Origin: Marvania coccoides
Lineage: Eukaryota; Chlorophyta; Trebouxiophyceae; Chlorellales; Chlorellaceae
Reading direction: 5' to 3'
Assembly: GCA_963854735.1 (NCBI GenBank)
Contig: OY978101.1
Coordinates: 434,001 to 498,000 of the forward strand
Length of the DNA stretch: 64,000 nucleotides
Shown here: piece after piece, positions 1-13,465 of the stretch
How the letters are laid out: each line of letters begins with the position of its first letter
Position numbering within the stretch: position 1 is the first letter of the stretch
Translations under genes and position numbers: made by a program
Notes under the pieces: model-generated
What the model was told of the DNA's origin: nothing
Databases searched by the model: none
The model's input: the letters and a program-made list of their open reading frames with translations, nothing else

Positions 1-161
1 AGCTCTCTCCCCTCCCTCCAACGCCCTCATGTTCCTTCTTCCTTTCAAAATATTAACGAACAGAAAGTGAAGAAAAAGCCATTTTGCCGCCAAAAAATCC
101 TCAAATCTACCCTAAAAAAATAATTTTCCCACACATACACCCGCTGCTGCTTGTCTGCTGT

Positions 162-2001
<1,840 letters not shown>

Positions 2002-2920
2002 AGCTTCTTCCGCGCAGTGCAAATTAAAAATTAATTCCGGGCAGCACGCACGCGAGAAGCTAGCGAAGCGAGTGGGTAACCCGAGTTTAACGAAAGGGAA
2101 CGTTATTTGCCGTTTACAAATGCTTGCAGAGGCCGTTTTTATCCTTTTTGTGAGCAGCCGACGTTCCAGGTAGAAAGTACTGAATTTTTGGTTCGTTCCG
2201 GAGCAATTTTTTTTGTTTCGCGGTGCCTTCGCTGCATGGAAATGGCAGGCTGCATTCACACCACTGTGGATGGCGGGGGACCTGTCCCGCGGCTTCTCTC
2301 TCCTTGTTCTCTGATGTGTTATGGTCGGGCGGTGGCGATGGCGGAGACAGAAAATGAGCGCCAGAAGCCCTGCGGCAAGGCAATAAAAAACGTGGAAGTT
2401 AAAACAGAAGTTTCATTGTGTCGTGAGGGCCATTGAGAGGGTTCAGTGCGAGGTAATGCTGAGAATTTCGACAGGCGGTGGCGAGGCCTGGCGTCTTGAG
2501 GCTAACGCATGGGGCCATTGACTCCACAGAGCCATTGCGAATGGCACCTGACAGTGCATATAGCGCTGCAGCGGGAGGAATAGTGTACTGGGCGAGCCAG
2601 CCAGCCATGGAGATAGATAGAAATGTTCAGCAAAAATGTTGATGAAGCCTTGGCTATACCAAACTTTTATATCATATTTTAAATTCGTATTATATCGCTT
2701 AACACGTGCGCTTTGGGCGTAGGTGAGAGAAGGCACGCCTCACTTTTCGATCTTCGCCACATCTTAATTGCACATTTTCTCTTGAAAAAACAAAACAGTC
2801 TATAGCACATTGTGCTCATCGACACCAGCGACAGTACTATCTCTCCTTGCCACCCCTCCGTTTTACCTGGCTCGCAGCGCTGTTTTCGACCACTGGCTAG
2901 CCCCACTTCTCTTTGCCAGA
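2002..2920. other. intergenic, divergent promoter region
   Basis: This 919-base stretch separates the divergent starts of threonine synthase and lipoyl synthase. I see no conserved reading frame in it. It presumably holds both promoters and 5' UTRs. No clear TATA box or repeat was recognised. Confidence 0.5.
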
Positions 2921-4338
2921 ATGTCATTCGCCGCTGTGCCTTCCCCGCACCTCACCGCTGCGGCGCGGCCCTCCGCCGCATTCCACGCCCCTTGCACGCC
3001 CCTCCCGCGTCGCCTCCCCTCTTTCCACCGCCTATCCGTTGCATCAGACACCTCTTCTTCTTCTTCCGCCGACCTTGCTTCCTCTGAGAGCCCAGAAATC
3101 AAGCGCCTGATGGCCACAGACGCCTTTGCGGAGCTGGTGCAGCTGGCGGTGGCTCGTGACCCATCTCTGGCGTACCGCGCGCCCGCCTCCCCGCCCCCCC
3201 TGCCCCTGCAAAACAAGCCGGGGTGGCTGCGGCAGCGGGCGCCGCAGGGCGAGCGCTTTGAGTACCTCTCCGGCCAAATGCGGGGCCTGAAGCTGGCCAC
3301 GGTGTGCGAGGAGGCACAGTGCCCCAACATCGGGGAGTGCTGGAACGGGGGGGCCGAGGGCATAGGCACAGCCACGATTATGCTGCTGGGCGACACCTGC
3401 ACACGCGGCTGCCGCTTTTGCGCGGTAAACACCGCCTCAACGCCAGCGCCGCCCGACCCTGACGAGCCAGCGCACACCGCCAACGCTGTCGCCGACTGGG
3501 GGGTGGGCTACGTGGTCCTCACCTCTGTGGACCGAGACGATATGCCAGACGGCGGGGCAGAGCACTTTGCTGCCACTGTTCGCGGCATCAAGGCGCGCCG
3601 CCCGGACATTCTGGTGGAGTGCCTGACGCCCGACTTCAGGGGGGACCTCATCGCGGTGCGCCACCTGGCTTCCTCCGGCTTGGACGTGTTTGCCCACAAC
3701 ATAGAAACTGTGGAGCCGCTGCAGAAGCGGGTGCGGGACCCTCGTGCGGGGTACGTGCAGTCGCTGGAGGTGCTGCGGGCTGCGAAAGAGTGCGGGGTGT
3801 ACACCAAGTCGTCAATCATGCTGGGGCTGGGGGAGACTGATGACGAGATTGTTGATACGATGTACGATCTGCGGGACGCCGGGGTCGACATCCTTACGTT
3901 TGGGCAGTACCTGCAGCCCACCCCCCGACACCTGGACGTCGTGGAGTTTGTGACCCCCGAGAAGTTCGAGCAGTGGTGAGTTAATAATTTTCATTTATTT
4001 ATTAATTGAACAGAAGCGGAATTTGTATTGTTATTTTTAACCTTAATATTGCTGTTCTTGCTCATTTTTGGCTTAATTATATTATTATTACCGTAATATA
4101 ATTGTGGATTCGATACCATCACCACTGCAGGCGTAAATTTGGCGAGGAGGAGGTGGGCTTCAAGTATGTGGCGTCTGGGCCGCTGGTTCGTTCCTCATAC
4201 CGCGCTGGCGAGTTTTTTGTAGAGGCTATGATCAGAGGAGAGCGTGCCAGCACCCACAAGACAACCACACTAGCAGCGAGGGGGGCAGAAGAGGTTTTAG
4301 TGGGCAGTGTTGCCATCCCCGTTCCCGACATTATTTGA
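2921..4338 (+). CDS. LIP1P: lipoyl synthase, plastid type (2 exons)
   Basis: Radical-SAM enzyme that inserts two sulfurs into octanoyl groups on E2 and H proteins; the long N-terminal leader suggests plastid targeting. Exons are 2921-3975 and 4131-4338, joined at Trp (TG|G). Motifs seen: the auxiliary-cluster cysteines [12 protein letters not shown], the radical-SAM motif [38 protein letters not shown] and the C-terminal [11 protein letters not shown] with the RSSY ligand serine. The open frame continues upstream of 2921, but that ATG is the first one in a good context before a Ser/Pro/Arg-rich transit-like leader. The intron is a conventional GTGAGT...CAG. It sits between the two threonine-pathway genes. 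Confidence 0.95.
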
Positions 4339-4514
4339 AGATTTTGTTTGCCCCCATTCTTCTGGGGTTTTTATAAGCTTCTGATATGTGCGGAATATGA
4401 GAATTAGTGCACGTGGATTGCTTCAAAGAGAGTTTTTAAAAGAGTTTTAATTGTGGAATTATAAAATATGAATATAAATTCCGCTCCATGAAAAATCCTC
4501 CTCTCCCTCTTCTT

Positions 4515-5612
4515 TTATCGCACCACGCGCGCACCCACGTTGTCCAGCTTCAGCACCGCCGCCGAGTTCACCTCCAGCCCCCCATCTTTCTTAAAAGCCT
4601 CAATCATGGCTGCCTTCACCTTCTCACCAGCTTCCGCATCCGCCACAATCGCCACAGCCGTCGGCCCAGCGCCGCTGATGGTGCACCCAAACGCCCCCGC
4701 CGCCTTTGCCGCCGCTTTCACCGCCGAGAAACCCGGAATCAGCGGCCCCCTCACCGGCTCCACTACCACATCAGAATCAAGCGCCTTGCCAATGAGTTTC
4801 GCGTCTCCTGTAAGGATGCCCGCCACCAGGGACGCCCCCATCGCGCAGTTGTTGACCAACGACTTCATGGGCACCTCTTTGGGCAGCACAGCACGCATTT
4901 CAGCAGTCGGCGCTTCAAATTTCGGATTCACTAGCACGAACCACAGATCGCCAGCGAACGGCAGGTGCTGCAGGTCCAGCGGGTCGCAGGACCGCACCAG
5001 GATGAACCCTCCCAGCAGCGCGGGTGCGATGTTGTCAGCGTGGTAGCCACTCACCGCAGCTTCCGACGCCAGCCCCGCCAACACGAGGGTTTCTTTAGGC
5101 ACAGGGCTGCCAAACAGGGCGTTGACGGCCTGCGCAGCTGCGGCGGCGGACGCCGCGCTGCTGCCCATGCCGCTGCCCAGCGGCAAGCCCTTTTGCAACC
5201 GCAGGGAGACGCCGCAGGTCGGGCTTCCGCCCAGCAGCTTCAAAGTCTCGATGGCAGCGATTCCCACGCAGTTTTTGGTCGGCTCCAGCGTCAGACGGCC
5301 GCCGTCGCCCTCGATGGACTCGATGACCACCTCCCCTGGGCGGCCTGGCAGGGCTGTGGCGGTGACGATGTCGCCTTGACCGTCAACGGCGCAACCCATC
5401 CAGTCGAAGCCTGGGCCCAGATTAGCGACGGTGGCGGGGGCAAACGCGGCGACCTCCTTCTCGACGGGGTCAATATATATTTTGCCGGGCGCGGAGGGGG
5501 TAGCGGCGAGGGGCCGAAGGGCGGCGAGGCGGCAGCGGAGGGGCGCTGCAGCGAAGGGCCGCTGAAGGCACGCGGGAGGTGGCTGGCAGGGGAGATAAAA
5601 TACCGTCGCCAT
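4515..5612 (-). CDS. HSK: homoserine kinase (intronless), plastid-targeted
   Basis: GHMP-family kinase that phosphorylates homoserine with ATP to give the substrate of plant threonine synthase. A single uninterrupted frame encodes 365 residues. An N-terminal leader of about 45 residues precedes AFAPATVANLGPGFDWMG; the ATP-binding loop is GLPLGSGMGSSAASAAAA, followed by GYHADNIAPALLGGF, and the C-terminal GHMP motif is GCTISGAGPTAVAI. It is one of the few intronless genes here. The stop is 176 bases from the stop of the convergent lipoyl synthase gene. Confidence 0.95.
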   Translation of the reverse strand: MATVFYLPCQPPPACLQRPFAAAPLRCRLAALRPLAATPSAPGKIYIDPVEKEVAAFAPATVANLGPGFDWMGCAVDGQGDIVTATALPGRPGEVVIESIEGDGGRLTLEPTKNCVGIAAIETLKLLGGSPTCGVSLRLQKGLPLGSGMGSSAASAAAAAQAVNALFGSPVPKETLVLAGLASEAAVSGYHADNIAPALLGGFILVRSCDPLDLQHLPFAGDLWFVLVNPKFEAPTAEMRAVLPKEVPMKSLVNNCAMGASLVAGILTGDAKLIGKALDSDVVVEPVRGPLIPGFSAVKAAAKAAGAFGCTISGAGPTAVAIVADAEAGEKVKAAMIEAFKKDGGLEVNSAAVLKLDNVGARVVR

Positions 5613-5973
5613 TTCTGGTACGTCTGTTTATTGAAATGCGGTGGCTTTGGCACCGATTGATGAAAGAAAAATGAGAGAATGAAAGCGAGCGAAAATTTGG
5701 GGGTGGTCCGGTTTCGGGTCTGATTTAAACTGAATATTAAAATTTCCACGAATGCATTGCGAATTCGTATGAAATCAGAGCTAGGCCATCATGCTGGGGG
5801 AAGAAGACAAAATTCACAGCACGTGTAGCTGACTGGATTATTTATTTGAGAGTTCCGAGAGCGACCTTTTGAAGATTGATTTAGCACTTCTAGTAGCTCT
5901 GGAGGCGATCTAGAAGCGGGGAGACGTGAATTTGAGTGACCAAGAGCGATTTTTGACGGTCCAAGAACTGAGG
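5613..5973. other. intergenic, divergent promoter region
   Basis: This 361-base region lies between the divergent starts of homoserine kinase and the TMEM45-like gene. It shows no coding signal that I can support. It is AT-rich relative to the flanking exons. Confidence 0.45.
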
Positions 5974-7503
5974 ATGGAAACGTCTCACTTCCATGTAGAG
6001 CAATATGCTATGGGAATAGAGTGCGACGGAACTCACAGCGGCGACAAGAAGGGCACTTGGAAAGGTACTGTTTTTGTGTCTTCACGACACAAACAACTTT
6101 TAAAGTTGTATTGCACCTCCAACTGCTGCTGCATTCCTCACCTGCTGCTAGTTCAATGTCATTTCTATGCTTAAAACCGTAAAATAATGACAACTGGTGA
6201 CTTCCCGCAGGCCACGTCTTCCCAGGCGCTTTGTTCATAGTGTGGGGCACGTGGTGGACGCTCAGCGTCCTGGCGCGCCTCCTCTGGACAGCTACTCCTC
6301 GCCGCTTTCGTTCTCAGGGGTGGTACCCCTTCTCCTGGCTGCCGTTCCTACGCCTAGCCGAGCCGGCGCTTAAAATTCTGCTTCCGCCGCTGGCCGTCTC
6401 TGTTGAACTCTACATCGACCATCCAGACGGCTTCAGGTACATTTTACATGTGCAATATTTATTCAATACACTGAAATATTTCGGACTATAGCTGAAGAAT
6501 GCAATATATATATATACATATATATACCTATTTGCAGATATTTACGCTGCCCAGAAGGCACGCTGTTTGCTGGCCGTTTCGCGCTCAGCCACGTCAATAA
6601 CTGGCAACACGCCTCGCTGTACCCTTCCATTGTTATTTCTGGCTTTGTTGACCTCCTTTCTTCACGAGTTCCTCTCCCCAGCGGAACCACTCATTTCTTT
6701 CTAGCCCTGGCGTTTGCTGTCCAAGCCTTCATTATGGGGACCCACGAGAAGCACCAGCCCCAAGATGCAATGGTGCATTGGCTGCTGCTCGTGTCTATGC
6801 TGATTTGCTTGGGCTTCGTGCTGCTTGAGCTCCTCGCCCCCTTGAACCCGCTGCCAGCGCTGGGCCGCGGCGCATCAGCCATTTTTCAAGGTAGCAGAGA
6901 TTCATTACTGGGTGAATTTCTTCCCAGTTTTGAGCACCTGCCTTTCTTTTTTATTCCAATTCACTATAAAACGACAACCCCCCCCCCCCCCCCCCCCCAG
7001 GAGCGTGGCTGTGCCAGATTGCGCGGATCGAGTTTGAGCACTGGCCGCAGTGGAGCGAGGATTACAGCGGCGGCGCCATGCTGGCGCCCGTTTATTTTGT
7101 TTCCATCGCTTTGGTGGTGGCGTCCTGGCTGTTTTGTGTTGGCCTCCTTATGGGCGTCCTCCGCAGCCGCAGCCTCGTCCCTGCACGGCTATTGATTCAT
7201 GAAGACGATGCAAATGGCGACCTTTCTTCTTCAGAGCGCGCATGGAATGATTTTTTTGCTAATTATCAGGGCCTGGTGGGAGAGCCTGCTGCTGCAGTTG
7301 AGTTTATCGAAGATGAAGTGGAGGGCAGCAAGCGTCCCGGTGTGAATTCCGTCAACCGCATCGGAGTCATGACAGACTCGGCGTGCAACTCGCGGCACAA
7401 CAGCCCCCTCCATGGCCGCTCCAGCAGCAGCGGCAGAAATTTCCAGCCTTTCCGCGTCATGGACGGCGCAATGTACCAAAAGACCCACGCCGCCGAGGTT
7501 TAA
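5974..7503 (+). CDS. TMEM45/DUF716-like multi-pass membrane protein (4 exons)
   Basis: Unknown function; the family is TMEM45 (DUF716), proteins with several membrane helices. Exons are 5974-6064, 6211-6436, 6538-6890 and 7001-7503, giving 390 residues. Family signs are GHVFPGALFIVWGTWW early in the protein (compare GH-PG...WW of TMEM45) and a middle GTHEKHQPQDAMVHWLLL, in which His residues sit at helix ends. About six to seven hydrophobic segments are visible. The C-terminal ~110 residues are hydrophilic and Ser/Arg-rich. The last intron ends in 21 consecutive C before AG, an extreme polypyrimidine tract. An AATAAA lies about 40 bases after the stop. The start ATG was picked as the first in frame and is uncertain. 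Confidence 0.75.
6978..6998 (+). repeat. poly(C) tract of 21 bases used as polypyrimidine tract
   Basis: Twenty-one consecutive C residues directly precede the AG acceptor of the last TMEM45-like intron. Similar C runs of 20-22 bases recur in the three repeat units at 21.5, 23.6 and 25.7 kb. Confidence 0.9.
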
Positions 7504-8260
7504 GGGGACCTCCAGCACGCATGGAAGGATCACAAATTGAAATAAAAGTTGGCGGGGCGACCCTTTTTGGTCTTTGGCATTTTTTCCACAGCAACTCAAA
7601 ACGAATATATATTTCTTTAAACTTTAAACTCAAACCACCCATTCCCAATTGCAGCTGAATTCTATTTACCCGCTAAGTTCAAACCAGTTCTTTTCAATGA
7701 GGGCATTTCCCTCCAAACACTGTGTCACCCCCAAATTGACGCTGTTGAAGCAGTTTTCCCTTCTTTCCCCATTAGCAGCAGCCATTTCCCCCCGTCCTCT
7801 CTTTCTCCTCAGCTTTCGAATTTAACATAAAAGATGGAGACATACGGCGTGGCATATTGTATATAGAAGAAGTGCGGAGAAAAGAAGTGGGAAGAAAGAG
7901 GTAGGTAGGTAGGCGAGATTCTCCTTTGCCCTAGAAAGGCGACGGGAGGTTGAAACGGAAAAAAAATCAGACACTTACTTTAATTAAACAAAACAAAAGA
8001 GAAAAGAAATTCGGACGTTGTGATTCAGCCCTCCCAGCAAAATCAGGGGCGGGCAGTGACCTCCCTACACTAGCTAGCGAACAGTACTAAACCTAGCAAC
8101 CAAACAAGAGTCGTCAAAAATGCACGCTGCTTGTTCATATCATCACATTTTTAATCCTTTTAGATATACCGGAAAGGGGGGGACATTGCTGTTGCCATGA
8201 TATTTTTACTCACAATCTCTCTAAAATCAGTGGTGTTAGCGTTCAAGAGTGCTCTTCTCT
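7504..8260. other. intergenic, convergent 3' flanks
   Basis: This 757-base region lies between the stop codons of the TMEM45-like and desaturase genes. It is AT-rich, with an AATAAA near 7542, and has no convincing ORF. It probably holds the 3' UTRs of both genes. Confidence 0.5.
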
Positions 8261-9776
8261 TCAATTCACGATCTGATTCTCCTGCGCAGAGTCGTTCCTG
8301 GCGTGCGCCTTGGGGGTCTCTGCCTTGGCGGCAGACCGCGTGACTCTCCTGACGCCAGCGCCAGGGGAGGAGGCGGCTGTGCCCTGGGCCAGGGGGGCAG
8401 GCACGTCGTCGGCCCCCGCTTCGATGCCCTTCTGGCACTTGTTCTCCACGAACTTGGCGTTGGAGGTCGGGGCTCCATCCCTAAAGAAAGAAAGAACATA
8501 ACGAAACTTAAATAACACACATGCAACGCGATTAAATGAAAGATTGACAACCAATGCACTGGCAGAGTATATCTTCTGAGTATAGGAGCCGCTCAACGAT
8601 TCGAAAATCAACCAAAATAATAAATAAAAAAACCCAGAAAACTTTGTTTCCACACAAAGCTACAAAAAAAGGCGCTGACCTGCTGGGGCGGTGCATGCGC
8701 GACCAGGGGCCCATGCTGGGGTCGGTCAGGAACTTCCAGATGACCCAGATCCAGGAGGAGTGCTGGTAGAGACTCTCGTAGTATTCTGGCGCAATCTGCC
8801 GTAGGCGGTGCAGCCGGGTGTGGGGGATCTGCGGGAAGTCGTGGTGCTCGTTGTGGTAGCCCACATTGTACGACAGCAGGTTCAGCGGGCCATAGTAGCT
8901 GTAGGTCTCCTGCCCCCGCTCAAACATGTAGTGCTCGGCGATGAGGTGGCCAGCCAACGGGTGCAGGCCGCCGCCCAGGATGGAGCCCGCCAGCAGGTAC
9001 ACCAGGCTCTTGATGCCCCAGAAGTGCAGGATGGCGACGTTGCAGGACATCACCATCGCCCAGTTGACGGCGTCGGCGGCAGACGCCGCCTTGGGGCGCA
9101 CCATGAGGGGGCGCACGCCGTAAAACACGAGGTAGATGAAGCCGTAGATCACCTTCATGGGGGTGTTGCTGAAGATCCTGGACTCGATGAGAGTGGGGAG
9201 GTCCACGTCACCACCGTCCATTCCGAGGAAAAGGTGGTGGTCGTGGTGGTACTCGCGGAATTTCACGGCCACGGGGACGACGAGAGGGAGGTTGCCGATG
9301 AGGGCGAGCCAGCGGTTGAAGGAGGGGGTGCGGAAGGCGAGGTAGTGCGAAATTTCGTGCTGCGCGGTGAACAGGTTTTGGTTGAGGGTGCCGGAGATGA
9401 CGTAGGCGGCCACCCACACCTTCCACCACGCCCAGTCCTTGACGTAGAAGGCCATGAGGAACTGAACGGCGATGACGGACATGACCTGGAGCAGAGGGAG
9501 GGGGAAATGATTAGTCAGTGAGGGGCAACCAGAAACATGTGTTTGAAAAAATAAAAGAGGGGGATTGGAGGGGTTCGGCGAGGATGAGGAGGCTCGTGTA
9601 TTGGCGGTACTCACCACCCAGGCGGTCTGGTGATCGTAGCCATAGAGCTTGCGCACTTCGGAGCCATACTTTGACAAGATCTCACGCCTGCGGATGGCGT
9701 GGGGCTCGCCGTTGGTGACCCAGTGGAACTTTTGCCCCGTGGGGTCATTCATGTACTCGGGCCGTCCAGGAGCCAT
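8261..9776 (-). CDS. DEGS: sphingolipid delta-4 desaturase (3 exons)
   Basis: Membrane di-iron desaturase that introduces the 4,5 double bond into dihydroceramide, acting in the ER. Exons are 9776-9615, 9485-8680 and 8480-8261; 395 residues. The N-terminus (FHWVTNGEPHAIRRREIL) matches the lipid-DES domain. The three histidine boxes are HEISH, EYHHDHH and HNEHHDFP, with NLPLVVPVAVKFREYHHDHH typical of DEGS. The usual C-terminal region (YYESLYQHSSWIWVIWKFL) is followed by a separate exon encoding about 73 residues rich in Ala, Lys, Arg and Ser that I do not recognise in the family. Both introns are GT-AG. Confidence 0.95.
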
Positions 9777-10359
9777 TGTCAACAAAGCCGCTGCTGCTTG
9801 AAAAAATTGCGTAAAAATGCGGGAAGCTCGGTCTGTGTTCAAACAGAAATAATGGCCGGCCAGCTCTCAATTAAATGCCAACAAATTCGACGTCGACAGA
9901 GACACAAGTTCAGTGCTTGATGAGGGACGCCTCCAAACAAAAATATTTGTGGTCAGCTGGGCCGTTGGGGGCGTTGGATTGGCTTTTCGCCCGGTCAGTG
10001 AGTTTCTGGGCTTTGAAATATAATTGCAAATAAGTAACAACCGCAATAATCGTTGTCGAGGCCAGGACACGTCGCCGCAAACTTGAACGAGCTGACTTCC
10101 TCTCTTTCTTCCTGGCCCTGCGTTCACACACCCTGCGTTCACGTTCACGCTTCAGCCATTTATAATTTCATTTTTTCATATGCCCACTATGTATCCGCCG
10201 CGACACAGGGCGCCTGGGGCCGCGTCCCCACCCAGGAAGAGCAGAACCCTGTTACGCCAGGCAGGCTCTGTCTGCTGTTCTCAAGCTAGAAAGGACACTT
10301 AACAATATCAACATGCTAATGATACAACTTCAAATAAAAAAAATAGAAAGAATGAATAA
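9777..10359. other. intergenic between desaturase promoter and panB 3' end
   Basis: This 583-base stretch shows no supported gene. It must include the desaturase promoter and the 3' UTR of the ketopantoate hydroxymethyltransferase gene. Confidence 0.45.
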
Positions 10360-11754
10360 TTATTTTTCACCCGCTGCTGCTGCTGGCCGTGTGGTGCTCC
10401 TCACTGCTGCTGCCGCTGCCGCCAGCCCCCGCTTCTGCAGCTCCTCCTCCAGCGCCTCCGTCTCCCCCGGGCCCAGCCTGTACGGCGAAAACTGCTGGGA
10501 GGGGAACTCCCGCGCCTCCACCTCTGCAGCGTATCTTGCTAACGCCTCGCTGATCGCTGCCCCCACTGCCCCGTATTGTTTGCAAAACTTGGGGGTCACT
10601 TTCGCGTGGTGCGGGTGCTGCATCATGCCTAAGAGGTCATGGTACACCAGCACCTGCCCCGAGCACTGTGGCCCAGCGCCGATGCCGATGGTAGGGATTT
10701 GCAGCTCCCGTGTTGCCGCTGCGGCCACGGCCTCTGGGACGCACTCCAGCACGATGGCGCAGCAGCCCGCGGCTTCCAGGGCCTTGGCCTCTTGCACCAC
10801 GCGCAGCGCCTCCACGGCGGACTGCCCCGCCGGCCGGAAGCCTCCCAAGACCGAAATCGCCTGCGTTGAAAGAGAAAAACCAGATTAAAATTCATTAAGC
10901 TCCGTGGAAAAAAGAACCTCGTGAAGCATAGAATGATGAAACACCCAGTAGATACCATAAAATATCAAAATTTCCTTGCAAAACCTCTCAAATTGAACTA
11001 TTTGCTATTTATAAGGAAGACAATTTATTAATACTTGCCTGAGGGGTGAGGCCCACATGTCCCACCACCGCCACGCCCGCTTCCACCACCGCATGCACCG
11101 CCTTCACCCGATTGGGAAACCCTCCCTCAATCTTCACCGCATCCATGCCGCCTTCCTTCATCATCTTCACCGCCGACGCGACCGCCCCCTCGGGGCTCGC
11201 CTCCACGCACCCAAACGGCAGATCCCCCACCAAAAACGCGCGCCGCGCGCCCCGCGCCACCGCCCTGCAGTGTACCAGCATTTCATCCAGAGTTATGGGC
11301 AGCGTGGTGTCGTGGCCGTGAACAACCATGGCTGCCGAGTCACCGACCAGCAGCATGTCTATCCCCGCCTCGTCGACATGCACCGCGGAGGGGTAGTCGT
11401 AGGCTGTGACCATGGAGATCGGGGTGCCTTTGAGATACTTTTCTCGGAGGGTGCGGAGGGTCACGCGACGGGGGAGCGGGGCTTTTGGACCGGAGTAAAC
11501 GGCGTGCTCTGGCTGGTTGGAGAGTGCGCGGGAGGGTATGGAGGTGCCAGGGTGGCCGCCGTAAGGGAGAGCTGCAGCAAGTAATAATGGGGAAATTTTG
11601 AAAGATCGACCGAGAGAGATTCCGAAAGCTTGCGTGCGCGGATGAGCGCAAAAGGGCCGATGTTCGGGCGGTAATATGGCTTACCTAGCGATCTTCTCGA
11701 TTGCGATACAATGGCCGTGAACAGACGGCGCTGGGCCTCTCGCAAGGCTGCCAT
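10360..11754 (-). CDS. panB: 3-methyl-2-oxobutanoate hydroxymethyltransferase (3 exons)
   Basis: Makes ketopantoate from 2-oxoisovalerate and methylene-THF, the first committed step to pantothenate and CoA; in plants it is mitochondrial. Exons are 11754-11685, 11571-11039 and 10860-10360; 367 residues. Exon 1 gives an amphipathic Arg-rich presequence. Motifs: [49 protein letters not shown], then [16 protein letters not shown] and [22 protein letters not shown]. Intron 2 starts with GC (CAG|GCAAGT). The GT four bases on would put exon 3 out of frame, while the GC joint restores the conserved GLTPQ-x-x-x-LGG. The C-terminal 35 residues are Ala-rich. Confidence 0.95.
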
Positions 11755-12135
11755 CTGAATGTTTATATTATTTGTGTGCCAGGTTTCGAGCTCTGGTGGC
11801 AAAATGCACGAGCCAGGCAATTGGAAATGTATATAAAATACGCTTGGGTGCTCTGTTTTTTCGATATACAATTATAAATAGGATTGGTCCACCCATGGGT
11901 TTGCCAACTCTCATTTCTGATCATTGCTGCTGCTAGCTTCCTCTTTATTCATATCATTTTCAGCCTAACTAAATCATCAATCACTATATATGTCATTAAA
12001 TTGCAGGTATATACATGCAAGCTGAGAGCATTGCTCATGCTCCGCCTCCGCCACCGCCATCGCCGCTGCTTCCAATTTCAACTCCTTCAAGGCAACCTCT
12101 CATTCCCACCTTTTTCACCCACCCCCAGAACTCCC
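11755..12135. other. intergenic between panB promoter and SUFE1 3' end
   Basis: This 381-base region is AT-rich near the panB start and pyrimidine-rich near the SUFE1 stop. I see no gene in it. Confidence 0.45.
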
Positions 12136-13330
12136 TCACATCCCTGCCTCTGCGGGGGTCTTGGTCACCAGCGACAGCGCGTGCACGGGGCTGCCCATCT
12201 CCTCATCGATGATTTGGTACACCAGGCGATGGCGTTTAATCGACGTCAGCCCCTCAAACCGAGCGGAAACCACGACGATAGTGAAGTGCGTCTCCCCGCT
12301 ATACTGCGCGGTGCCTTTGAACCCGCCGTGGCCTGCGTGCTTGTAGGAATCATCGGCCAGCTCCAAGTGGACTGGCTGCAGCTCCGCCTGCAGCTTTCGC
12401 CGCATGCTGTCCGCCACAGGCGTCGCACTGTCGCTCTCAGACTCTGCCACCGCTGCATCTGCCGCCCCATTGCCGTCCGAAGAGGCGTTAGTAGAATCTT
12501 CCGCTGGTGCTGGTGCTGATGTTTCAGGCGCTGCCGCCGGTGCCGCTACCGCTCCGCCAGCCTGCGCTTGCTGCTGCTGCTCCATGTACAGCTCCAGGGC
12601 CTTCCCCTGCATGAGCTTGAACATGTTGAGAAAGCCGTTGTTGCGGCTGGGCGTCAGGCTCTGTTGCAGCCCCAACAGCGAGATAAAATCAGGCTGGATG
12701 CGCACGATCTCCTCGGGGGTGCACCCGCTGAGTCCCTGCACCAGCAGCGCCGCCAACCCTTTGGTCAGCTGCGAGTCCGAGTCGGCCAGCCAGTAGATCT
12801 TGCCGTCGTCCTTCAATTGAGGCAGCACCCACACCTGGGAAACGCAGCCCTTGACCTTGTTCTCAGCCACGTGGGCTTCCTGGGGGAGCGGGTCCAGCTT
12901 GGTGGCGAAGAACAGGAGCTGCTTGTAGCGCTGCAGCAAGGGATTGTGATATATACTAAAATTAGGGGACGGCGGAGAAGGGAAAATCATCAATCAAGAG
13001 AAAGGAGGAGAGGGAGTGCTTTAATAAAGCACTACACGAGCTTGCCTGCATTGGGTCTGGGACGGCCTGGAACGAGCCCACGATTGCCTTCAGGCTGGCT
13101 GGCAGCTCAGCGGAAGCGGCAGAGACGGAACACCTCACAGAGGCCTGCAAAATCCACAGCGGAAGCGCGATCCAACACATTAATTCGGATAATAAGAGAA
13201 AATAAAATATTGTGCGACCTTCAAATACCGAGCTTACCATCCTCTCCCGACGGGCAGTGCGAGCAATTTGAGGCATCCGCATTTGGGTGGTGGGCCTGGC
13301 GCCCACGCGCGGCGTGAAGGCGAGTTGCAT
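12136..13330 (-). CDS. SUFE1: SufE-BolA fusion, sulfur acceptor/activator of cysteine desulfurase (3 exons)
   Basis: Accepts persulfide sulfur from NifS-like desulfurase for Fe-S assembly in plastid and mitochondrion. Exons are 13330-13238, 13144-13046 and 12930-12136; 328 residues. A presequence is followed by the SufE domain (SLKAIVGSFQAVPDPMQ, RYKQLLFFATKLDPLP) with the sulfur-carrying Cys in NKVKGCVSQVW. A roughly 60-residue Ala/Pro/Ser linker leads to a C-terminal BolA domain (SMRRKLQAELQPVHLEL, then HFTIVVVSARFEGLTSIKRHRLVYQII). The same fusion exists in plant SUFE1. Intron 2 is GC-AG (CAG|GCAAGC); the joint PMQ-RYKQ matches the conserved SufE sequence. Confidence 0.95.
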
Positions 13331-13465
13331 TTTATTTTGGGTATATTAATAAAGTAACAGCAGCTAGCTGAGGCAGGATAAAATTATCTGGATGAATGAG
13401 TTGCGCCTCCACAGTTGTGAGCGCGATGACCGAGTGCAGTGCTGCAGGATGTGGACAGCAAGCAG

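Noticed and set aside
8808..9521. 237-codon plus-strand ORF rich in Val, Glu and Gly
   Set aside because: Antisense of the desaturase exon with histidine boxes.
11030..11040. GT donor (GTATTA) just after the GC donor in panB
   Set aside because: It shifts exon 3 out of the conserved frame; the GC site preserves [11 protein letters not shown].
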